64,000 nt of DNA. It comes from CANKJK01 sp040081715. GTDB taxonomy: Bacteria; Acidobacteriota; Vicinamibacteria; Vicinamibacterales; UBA2999. Below, in pieces: positions 58,360 through 64,000 of this stretch. Made by a program: the position numbers and the translations under genes. The first letter of the stretch is position 1. The number at the start of each line of letters is the position of its first letter. The notes beneath the pieces were generated by a model, which saw nothing but the letters and a program-made list of their open reading frames with translations, had not been told where the DNA came from and did not search any database. The stretch covers positions 1 to 64,000 of the forward strand of contig JBEBFY010000009.1 in assembly GCA_040081715.1 (NCBI GenBank), read 5' to 3'.

Positions 58360-59040
58360 CTAGATGGCCGCCAGCAGCCCGGGCCGGTTGTTCTTCACGC
58401 TGTTGACGGCGCGCGAGACCTCGTGCGCCGCCAGCCACGCTGGCGGACAGGGCCGCACGAGCGGCAACACCCGTTCGGGCTCCTGCACTTCGGGGTCGAG
58501 CCACAGCTCGAGATCGCGGTCGTCGAGCACGACCGGCATCCGGTCGTGGATGGGTTCCATGAACGTGTTCGCGCGCGTGGTCACGATGCTGAACGAGGGC
58601 ACCGGGTCGGCCGCGCCGTCCCCCTGCCAGGTGGACCAGACGCCGGCAACGGACATGGGCGCGCCGTCGGCCCGGTAGATGGCCATGGGATGCTTCACCC
58701 CCTGCGCGTCTTTCCGCCACTCGTAGAAGCCCGACAGGGGCACCACGCACCGTCGCTCCCGAAACGCCTTGGCGTAGGAACGCTTCTCGGCGATCTCTTC
58801 CCCGCGCGCGTTGATGAGGGAGTACTTCCCAGCATCCGCCAGGCTCTTGGCCCAGAACGGAATGAGCCCCCACCGGCTCAGTTCCACATCGCGCACGCCA
58901 TCCCGCATGAGCACCACCGGTGACACCTGCGTCGGGGCGAGGTTGTAGTTGGGGACGACGGCGAACGTCAGCGGACGCCGATTCAGATAGGCGAAGGCCA
59001 GTTCTTCGGCGGTGTAGGTCTCGTAGGCGCGGCCGCACAT
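58360..59040 (-). CDS. yedK: SOS response-associated peptidase / abasic-site shield (YedK/HMCES family)
   Basis: 226 residues. The catalytic Cys2 directly follows Met1 (MCGRAYE) and forms the thiazolidine link to abasic sites in single-stranded DNA. Further motifs are VPNYNLAPTQ near residue 30, ARGEEI near 75, GFYEW near 100 and HDRMPVVL near 165. The ATG at 59040 is set by the need for Cys2. It often accompanies DNA repair genes; here it is a single gene in the accessory zone. Confidence 0.95.
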   Translation of the reverse strand: MCGRAYETYTAEELAFAYLNRRPLTFAVVPNYNLAPTQVSPVVLMRDGVRDVELSRWGLIPFWAKSLADAGKYSLINARGEEIAEKRSYAKAFRERRCVVPLSGFYEWRKDAQGVKHPMAIYRADGAPMSVAGVWSTWQGDGAADPVPSFSIVTTRANTFMEPIHDRMPVVLDDRDLELWLDPEVQEPERVLPLVRPCPPAWLAAHEVSRAVNSVKNNRPGLLAAI

Positions 59041-59365
59041 GGCGGGTAGTCTACAGGCAGCGCCATCGGGCCCCACAGAGAGACCAAGGGCCGACGGACC
59101 GTCGGGCACGGGCGCATAGCTGCGAACCTCCGCAGCCATACACACCAGGGCCGGAGCGACCTGAGGGGTATAAGATGCGCCCCGTATGGCACTTGCGTCG
59201 TCCCCTGCGGTTTCAGCCCTCGCTGATTGGCTGCGGAGCGCTATGGGCCGCAGGTCCACAAGTAGTTAGCCGGACAGAGAAGTCATCCAAACAAGGTCGC
59301 AGGAACTGCAACACCACCACCCGGGCGTCTTTTGAGAGCCGGTGGTAATCTCAGGCCGAGGTTCT
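59041..59365. other. Intergenic stretch between yedK and the toxin-antitoxin pair
   Basis: About 325 bases without a supported gene. It should hold the divergent promoters of yedK and the antitoxin gene, but no clear -35/-10 pair is seen. GTTAGCC at 59265-59271 is one base from the integron core GTTRRRY, too weak to call a cassette boundary. Confidence 0.5.
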
Positions 59366-59611
59366 ATGGCCCCGTCTGCGCTTCCGTTGCCACCGCCGGG
59401 ATTTGATCGCCTGCCTGTGGACGAGCAGGTCGACTACGTGCAGTCGCTCTGGGACTCCATTGCGGCGACCGTAGACCAAGTGCCCCTGCACGAGTGGCAG
59501 CAGGCCCTCCTACGTGAGCGGCTTGCGGCCCATCAGCGAGCCCCCGGCGAGGCCCGCCCCTGGCGGGAAGTCATCGAGCGGGTGCAGGCCGGACTTCGCA
59601 ACGACCGTTAG
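59366..59611 (+). CDS. Addiction-module antitoxin
   Basis: 81 residues from ATG 59366. It resembles the short unstable antitoxins of the PF09720-type addiction module family: FDRLPVDEQVDYVQSLWDSI, then HEWQQALLRERLAAHQRAP and a C-terminal PWREVIERVQ. It is followed without any gap by the toxin gene (TAG then ATG), the standard antitoxin-toxin order. Confidence 0.82.
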   Translation: MAPSALPLPPPGFDRLPVDEQVDYVQSLWDSIAATVDQVPLHEWQQALLRERLAAHQRAPGEARPWREVIERVQAGLRNDR

Positions 59612-59905
59612 ATGGCCGCACTGGTCGTTCGGCCGGAAGCCGAACTCGACGCTCAGGAGGCTGGCGCTTGGTATGAAGGCGAACAACCCGATCTTGGGCT
59701 TCGATTCCTGCGCGAGGTAAGCGCGGCGTTCCAACGTATCGAAAGCGGGCCGCTGCAGTTTCCCTTGGTCTTCGCGGACGTCCGGCGCGCCATTCTCCAC
59801 CGGTTTCCCTTCGGCGTGTTCTTCGTCCTCGAGGGCGACGCGGCCACGGTCCTTGCCATCATCCACCTCCACCGCCATCCCGGTGCGTGGCAATCGCGGC
59901 GGTAG
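59612..59905 (+). CDS. RelE/ParE-family toxin
   Basis: 97 residues with the RelE/ParE pattern: VVRPEAELDAQEAGAWYEGE, LGLRFLREVSAAFQRIE, a basic core strand VRRAILHRFPFGVFFVLE and the C-terminal VLAIIHLHRHPGAW. Family members either cut mRNA on the ribosome or poison gyrase; which applies is not evident. An attC-like site begins 10 bases downstream, so the pair resembles an integron cassette. Confidence 0.87.
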   Translation: MAALVVRPEAELDAQEAGAWYEGEQPDLGLRFLREVSAAFQRIESGPLQFPLVFADVRRAILHRFPFGVFFVLEGDAATVLAIIHLHRHPGAWQSRR

Positions 59906-59915
59906 CCGACTGCTC

Positions 59916-59995
59916 GCCCAACAAGGCGCTGGAGCCGACGCTGTCCGGCGGTGTATTGTGGCGCCGCACAGTGCGGCTCAGCGCTGGCGTTGGAC
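59916..59995 (+). repeat. Integron attC-like recombination site
   Basis: The outer core GCCCAAC (59916-59922) fits RYYYAAC and GTTGGAC (59989-59995) fits GTTRRRY. Between them GCGCT-G-GAGCCG near the left is complementary to CGGCTC-AGCGC near the right, leaving one extrahelical G, as in true attC hairpins. The 80-base site lies directly after the toxin gene in the orientation expected for a gene cassette. No integron integrase is in the window. Confidence 0.7.
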
Positions 59996-60133
59996 CGACT
60001 CGACACAATGGCATGGCCACAGTAGCCAACACCACGTCCATCGGCTTTCAGAACAGGAACGGCCAAGGGGAGGTTGGCCGCTCCATCAACTCGTGCCAAT
60101 AACGGATACATTCGAGACAGGAGGAACGATCCG

Positions 60134-60502
60134 ATGCCGCACGTTGTGGTTGAACAGGCCGGTCCGCTCGCGGCGGTGTGTGCCGCGCTCGAGCCGTTCG
60201 TCGTGGCGGACGGCAATCTGATTCTCCGGATCAGCGATGTCTTCCTCAATCGGCGCGGCACGATCGTGCTGCTCGAGGCCGTTGTGGTTGACAAACCGCA
60301 GTCCCAGAGCTTCTTCATCCAGCTCTCGCAGAAAGATCAGGCGGTGACCGTGCGCCTGCTGCCGGCCACCGACCCCGAGGAGAAATCGCCGGCCGTCAAG
60401 CGCCTGATGGCCCTGGTCGCGCGGCGCATCCGCCAGATTGTGCCCGGCAGCCACTACGGGAAGACCAACCTCCAGGACTTTCTCGCTGAGCCCGAAGCGT
60501 AG
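60134..60502 (+). CDS. Hypothetical protein
   Basis: 122 residues from ATG 60134, preceded by AGGAGG. Predicted beta-rich first half (LEPFVVADGNLILRISDVFL, GTIVLLEAVVVDKPQSQSFF) and helical second half (AVKRLMALVARRIRQIVPGS). No family is recognised. It converges on the small Cys-rich gene with 21 bases between stops. Confidence 0.65.
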   Translation: MPHVVVEQAGPLAAVCAALEPFVVADGNLILRISDVFLNRRGTIVLLEAVVVDKPQSQSFFIQLSQKDQAVTVRLLPATDPEEKSPAVKRLMALVARRIRQIVPGSHYGKTNLQDFLAEPEA

Positions 60503-60523
60503 GGGCCCGGGCACCGACGGCCC

Positions 60524-60745
60524 TCACTCGACCGGAATCTTGGTGCCGTGCCGGGGCGGTTCGCTCCTGGCGGCAATCTGCTCGTCCAGCAGCGCGCGGA
60601 GCCCTTTCAAGACTTCCAGCTGCGCGGTCCGGAAATGCTGGCTGACATCCTCCGACGGCCCGAGCCGACGCAAAAATGCGGTCAACAGCGGCCCCGTGCC
60701 GCGGCAACCGCAGTCGCACGGCGTCTGTTTATCAGTGTCACTCAT
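60524..60745 (-). CDS. Small Cys-rich partner of the Get3d-like ATPase
   Basis: 73 residues starting MSDTDKQTPCDCGCRGTG, with three cysteines in a CxCxC pattern followed by an amphipathic helix (LEVLKGLRALLDEQIAAR). The ATG overlaps the stop of the ATPase gene (TGATG), indicating coupling. The cluster could bind metal. No family is recognised. Confidence 0.7.
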   Translation of the reverse strand: MSDTDKQTPCDCGCRGTGPLLTAFLRRLGPSEDVSQHFRTAQLEVLKGLRALLDEQIAARSEPPRHGTKIPVE

Positions 60746-61932
60746 CACGCCTCCCCCAGCTCGACGACCAGCGTCGTCCCCTCGAATGTCGCACGGCGCG
60801 GCTGCAGCGCGGCAATGCTGCTCGGCAGCCCGACGTGCCGCCGCAGCATGCCGATCTCGATCACCAGCTCGTCGCCCTTCTTGAACAGGCCCACCTCGTC
60901 CTTGCTCGCAAACGGCATGTCCACGCGGACCTGGTGTACGCCGTCGCGCCGCTCGAAGGCGTAGGGACGCGACTCGCGCGTCACCGCGCACGGATCAGGG
61001 TCGATCGCCTCCAACACGTCCGCAAGCCGATCGAGCCGCGCCATGCCGATCACTTCCTCCTGAAACATCGGCACCTGGCGGACCGGCACCGGCTCGAAGT
61101 ACGCACGCATCTCGTGCAGGACCTGCTGCTGCGTCTCGCGTAGCCCGCCGAAAAATGAGCCCGCCGCCTCCTCAGGCAGCACGCGGTTGACCAGGATGCG
61201 ATCGACGCTGAGGCCGTGCAGGAGGAAGTAGACAAACGCGCGCTGCGTTTCCCGCAGCACCATCCGCTCGGCGTTGGACACGAGCCGCACGCTGGTGATC
61301 CGGGTATCCTGCAGAATCGCATCGATGCCATCGAGCTTCGAGAACAGATCCTTCACGTTGGCGAAGTAGGAGTCCGACGGCAGCTCGACCGGCGACACGC
61401 GGTTGACCAGCGGCCGGACGGCGTTGAACACCCGGCGCTCCATGGGAAACACATGCTTCATGTACCAGTCGAGCGTCGTCGGGATCGACACGAACCGGAG
61501 CGACTCGGCCGTCGGCGCGCAGTCCAGCACGATGACGTCGTAGGTCTCCTGCTTCCGGTACTGGTTCACGTACATCATCGCGCTCAGCTCTTCCATGCCG
61601 GGCAGGATGGCCATCTCCTCGGCTTCCACGTCGCCAAGCCCGGAGGTGCGTAGCACCGTGGTCAGATAGCCGGCAATCTCGCGCCAATGGCGTTTGAGCT
61701 CGATCTGGATGTTGACCTCCTGCACGTGCAGGTGGTCGCGGACGGGAACGGGATCGGCGGTGGCCGGGTCGAATAGACCGGTCTTGAGCGCGAAGGCATC
61801 GGCGAGGCTGTGCGCCGGGTCCACGCTCATCACGAGCGTCTTGATGCCGCGCCTGGCGAGCTGCACTCCGGTCGCAGCCGCGATGCTCGTCTTGCCGACG
61901 CCACCCTTGCCGCTGTACAGCAGGATCCTCAT
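60745..61932 (-). CDS. Get3/ArsA-family ATPase with alpha-crystallin-like C-terminus (Get3d-like)
   Basis: 395 residues. The deviant Walker A SGKGGVGKTS lies at residues 7-16, then MSVDPAHSLADAF near 36 (switch I) and VIVLDCAPTAESLRF near 135 (switch II). The final ~95 residues (YAFERRDGVHQVRVDMPFAS, ELVIEIGMLRRHVGLP) are an ArsA-HSP20/alpha-crystallin-like domain, the architecture described for Get3d proteins of photosynthetic organisms and many bacteria. The ATG at 61932 directly precedes the P-loop strand. Role in membrane-protein or hydrophobic-cargo handling is inferred. No arsR or arsB is nearby, so an arsenic role is unlikely. Confidence 0.9.
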   Translation of the reverse strand: MRILLYSGKGGVGKTSIAAATGVQLARRGIKTLVMSVDPAHSLADAFALKTGLFDPATADPVPVRDHLHVQEVNIQIELKRHWREIAGYLTTVLRTSGLGDVEAEEMAILPGMEELSAMMYVNQYRKQETYDVIVLDCAPTAESLRFVSIPTTLDWYMKHVFPMERRVFNAVRPLVNRVSPVELPSDSYFANVKDLFSKLDGIDAILQDTRITSVRLVSNAERMVLRETQRAFVYFLLHGLSVDRILVNRVLPEEAAGSFFGGLRETQQQVLHEMRAYFEPVPVRQVPMFQEEVIGMARLDRLADVLEAIDPDPCAVTRESRPYAFERRDGVHQVRVDMPFASKDEVGLFKKGDELVIEIGMLRRHVGLPSSIAALQPRRATFEGTTLVVELGEA

Positions 61933-62277
61933 TCCCCATCGTCCCTCAAGAAGGGCCTCAGCTGCATATCGGCGCGTCAGCCTGGGATGCGCCGGGCGGT
62001 CCAGACGCTGAAGAACCGCAGGCATCTCTTTCGTGGGCCTGACGCCCGCCACTTCTGAGTAGCGTTTCGGTTTAGAGTCCGGCCCAGCGAAAGGGTCGGA
62101 GAGGCGACGAGTGCCCGCTCACGGCTTCGCGTGCCGCGGTCGCTCCCCTGCCACCGATCCCTGCGTCGGCCTGATCCCACCTGATCTGCCCTGACCGTCC
62201 GTGCGTGGCGTGCTTCGTGCCTCCCAAGGGGGCACTGGGTCCGCGTGGCACATTTAATCGAATGGGCAATATAATCA
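61933..62277. other. Intergenic stretch between the ATPase gene and brnT
   Basis: About 345 bases with divergent genes on either side and no supported coding frame. TATAAT occurs at 62270-62275 but sits too close to the brnT start to serve as its -10 unless the mRNA is leaderless. Confidence 0.45.
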
Positions 62278-62556
62278 GTGCAACTCGAGTTCGACGAAGC
62301 CAAGAACACTCGAAACATTCGGGACCGCGGCATCAGCCTCGATCGTTTCGCAGAGATGGATCCCGCGACCACGGTGGTGTCAGAAGACGCGAGAATCGAC
62401 TACGGCGAGCGCCGACTAAGGCTGTTTGGGCACATCGACGCTCGTCTGCACGTGGCAGTAATCACGTACCGGCACGAGCGGACTCGCGTGATCAGTCTTC
62501 GTCGCGCCAACAGAAGAGAGCAGCAGAAGTATGCGAAAGCGACCCTCACGACCTGA
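62278..62556 (+). CDS. brnT: BrnT-family ribonuclease toxin
   Basis: 92 residues of the BrnT type (RelE-like mRNA endonuclease fold): LEFDEAKNTRNIRDRGISLD at the start, the middle DYGERRLRLFGHIDARLHVA and VITYRHERTRVISLRRANRR with the basic catalytic residues. The start is GTG at 62278. It overlaps the antitoxin gene by 26 bases, in the toxin-first order typical of brnTA. Confidence 0.92.
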   Translation: MQLEFDEAKNTRNIRDRGISLDRFAEMDPATTVVSEDARIDYGERRLRLFGHIDARLHVAVITYRHERTRVISLRRANRREQQKYAKATLTT

Positions 62557-62842
62557 CGCCGACAACCCCGAGTGGACCAATGAGGATTTTCGCAGGGCTC
62601 GGCCTGCCCTTGAGGTCCTCCCCAAGGCTCTCATCGAGGCCATGCGCCGGTATCAAGGCCAACGCGGGCCCCAGAAAGCACCGACGAAGGTGCAGATCAG
62701 CCTTCGAGTGGACCGTGATGTTGTGGACGCACTCAGAGCGAGCGGCCGTGGCTGGCAAACCCGGGCGGGAGAAGCCTTACGCCGCCACGTCCGAGGGAAC
62801 AACCAGGAGCCGTCCACTGCCAGAGCCAAGCGAACCGCCTAG
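62531..62842 (+). CDS. brnA: BrnA-family antitoxin
   Basis: 103 residues. The N-terminal part (NPEWTNEDFRRARPALEVLP) binds the toxin in this family, and the C-terminal ribbon-helix-helix (VQISLRVDRDVVDALRASG, WQTRAGEALRRHV) binds the promoter for autoregulation. It overlaps brnT by 26 bases. Confidence 0.9.
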   Translation: MRKRPSRPDADNPEWTNEDFRRARPALEVLPKALIEAMRRYQGQRGPQKAPTKVQISLRVDRDVVDALRASGRGWQTRAGEALRRHVRGNNQEPSTARAKRTA

Positions 62843-62863
62843 CACGCCCTTCAGCGCACAGGC

Positions 62864-63091
62864 ATGGACGAGCCCGCATTCGCGGCGCTGCTCCACACGC
62901 TGGGCCGCGGCCCAGACATGGAGACCATCCTCATCTCGGGTGGCCGCAAGGACCGGGTCCGCCCGGGCGACATTCTCGGCGCGCTGACCGGAGAGGCCGG
63001 CGGCCTGCAGGGCGCGGTGCAGTGCCTCAACGCCGGACGCATCAAGGGCAAGCGCTTTCGCGCGACGCTCGTGGGGCCACGTGGTCGCTAA
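62864..63091 (+). CDS. Stand-alone DbpA-type RNA-binding domain protein
   Basis: 75 residues. The region METILISGGRKDRVRPGDIL and GALTGEAG, ending RIKGKRFRATLVG, matches the C-terminal RNA-binding domain of DbpA-type DEAD-box helicases, but no helicase is attached. It overlaps the VF530 gene by 11 bases. It may be a small RNA-binding protein or the broken tail of a helicase; the in-frame ATG and coupled neighbour favour the former. Confidence 0.75.
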   Translation: MDEPAFAALLHTLGRGPDMETILISGGRKDRVRPGDILGALTGEAGGLQGAVQCLNAGRIKGKRFRATLVGPRGR

Positions 63092-63320
63092 CCCATCGAA
63101 CGACCCGCTGCACGGGGTGACGCTGAAGGCCATCCTCGAGGACCTGGTGGCGAGACACGGCTGGCCCGACCTCGCCGCGCACATTCCCATCCGCTGCTTC
63201 GACACCAACCCCAGCATCCAGTCGAGCCTGAAGTTCCTGCGCAAGACCGAGTGGGCGCGACGCCGGGTCGAGCGGCTCTACCTGGACGAACGGCACACGG
63301 CCGAGCGCAACGATGCGTGA
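63081..63320 (+). CDS. VF530-family DNA-binding protein
   Basis: 79 residues of the VF530 (DUF2132) family: DPLHGVTLKAILEDLVARHG, then IPIRCFDTNPSIQSSLKFL and TEWARRRVERLY. Members are small helical double-stranded DNA-binding proteins of unclear role. A GTG start at 63081 overlaps the DbpA-like gene, so the two are probably made together. Confidence 0.88.
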   Translation: MVANPSNDPLHGVTLKAILEDLVARHGWPDLAAHIPIRCFDTNPSIQSSLKFLRKTEWARRRVERLYLDERHTAERNDA

Positions 63321-63348
63321 CGTGGCCTGACGGACCACCTACGCGCAG

Positions 63349-64000
63349 TCACAGCGCCTCCGTCCCTTCGTTCAGCGCGGACAGATACTGGTCGTACACG
63401 AACAGCCGGTTGCGGCGCTTGCCCGTCAACTCACGCGCAATCCCGAGCTCGGTGAGCAGCTCCATGGCCGAGGCCACCGCCGGAAACGACAGGCCGGTGC
63501 TTCGGCACGCCTCCGGCATCGAGAGGATCGGACGCGCCTTCAGGGCCTCGAGCACACGCAACGCGGAGCCGGCCCGGCGGCCGGTCGGCTCGATGCGGCC
63601 ACGATCCGCTGTGACCATCTCGGCCAGCCGCTGCGCCGTCGAGACGGCCCCTTCCGCGGTCTTCTGCACCCCGTCGAGAAAGAAGGCCAGCCACGCTTCC
63701 CAGTCCCCCGTCCGTCGCACCTCGTCGAGCAGCTCGTAGTAGCGGGCGCGGTTCTGCTTGAAGTAGAGGCTCAGGTACAGCAGCGGCTCCTGAATCACGC
63801 CCGCGTGGCAGAGCAGGAACGTAATCAACAGTCGGCCCACGCGCCCGTTGCCATCGAGGAATGGGTGGATGGTTTCAAACTGCACGTGGGCGAGTCCCGC
63901 ACGCAGCAGCACGGGCAGGCCGTCCTGCTCGGCGTGCAGAAAGCGCTCGAGTGCCGCCATGGCCTCAGGCAGAAGATCGGGCGGAGGCGGGACGAACCTG
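63349..64000 (-). CDS. Fic-domain protein (5' end beyond the window)
   Basis: The visible 217 codons are the C-terminal part of a Fic protein: RFVPPPPDLLPEAMAALERF at the window edge, the catalytic loop HPFLDGNGRVGR, then YLSLYFKQNRARYYELLDEV and a C-terminal winged-helix-like region (SMPEACRSTGLSFPAVASAM). The architecture is the same as the Fic protein at 48,089-49,276. The frame stays open to base 64,000, so the N-terminus and any inhibitory motif are outside. Confidence 0.9.
   Translation of the reverse strand, partial: RFVPPPPDLLPEAMAALERFLHAEQDGLPVLLRAGLAHVQFETIHPFLDGNGRVGRLLITFLLCHAGVIQEPLLYLSLYFKQNRARYYELLDEVRRTGDWEAWLAFFLDGVQKTAEGAVSTAQRLAEMVTADRGRIEPTGRRAGSALRVLEALKARPILSMPEACRSTGLSFPAVASAMELLTELGIARELTGKRRNRLFVYDQYLSALNEGTEAL

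Noticed and set aside
62270..62275. TATAAT as promoter of brnTA
   Set aside because: It lies three bases before the GTG start and lacks a -35 match, so it cannot be the -10 of a leadered brnT mRNA.
30873..64000. Second copy of the tmRNA 3' end as the right attachment site of the island
   Set aside because: Looked for a repeat of the T-arm/acceptor sequence to the window end and saw none by eye; the boundary may lie outside.

Overview
The window is GC-rich, densely coded chromosomal DNA. It most resembles an Acidobacteriota chromosome of the Vicinamibacteria type. This rests on base composition, gene content (a secreted HpcH/HpaI-type aldolase, a GlcG/HbpS-like secreted protein, a CstA permease, a Get3d-like ATPase) and the conserved blocks thrS-infC-rpmI-rplT-pheST-zapA-6S RNA and xseA-xseB-ispA-tlyA-nadK. 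No 16S gene is present, so this assignment is an inference.

Region 1 (1-30.8 kb) is core genome. It holds dnaK; ymdB and the xseAB-ispA-tlyA-nadK run; convergent mltG and ruvX; a PDZ/S41 protein that appears to have lost its catalytic residues; a secreted aldolase; and tRNA-Val(GAC). Then come thrS, infC (ATC start), rpmI, rplT, pheS and pheT (lacking the usual B2 tRNA-binding domain), a ZapB-like protein, zapA, a well-formed 6S RNA, thiL, a 3D-domain protein, a heterodimeric ABC exporter, cstA, an outer-membrane-like protein, a methyltransferase and a soluble lytic transglycosylase.

Region 2 (30.8-56.8 kb) begins at the tmRNA gene ssrA, whose 3' end is a classic integration target, and is an accessory defence island. 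A dGTPase-like HD protein overlaps a nucleotidyltransferase-like protein. After a mostly empty 0.8 kb comes a leftward operon of ten genes (56,176 to 34,532), nearly all touching or overlapping. In transcription order these are a TM0106-type RecB-like nuclease/SF1 helicase, a DUF499 ATPase, a small protein, a Fic protein with a winged-helix-like C-terminus, a DUF1156 DNA methyltransferase, a PLD-SNF2 helicase, a DUF6361 protein, a PLD nuclease, a second SNF2-like helicase and a DEDDh exonuclease. The helicase/methylase/ATPase core resembles the DUF1156-DUF499 (Hma-like) anti-phage systems; the Fic gene and the second helicase-PLD-DUF6361 set make this version unusually elaborate. Inverted repeats lie upstream of Fic and upstream of the whole operon, where a truncated WYL-type regulator also remains.

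Region 3 (56.8-64 kb) is accessory to mixed. It contains a hypothetical gene, an endonuclease/exonuclease/phosphatase protein, an HMCES/YedK-type abasic-site protein, an antitoxin-toxin pair followed by a convincing integron attC-like site, a Get3d-like ATPase with a small Cys-rich partner, a BrnT-BrnA pair, a free-standing DbpA-type RNA-binding domain overlapping a VF530 DNA-binding protein, and a second Fic gene that runs off the window.
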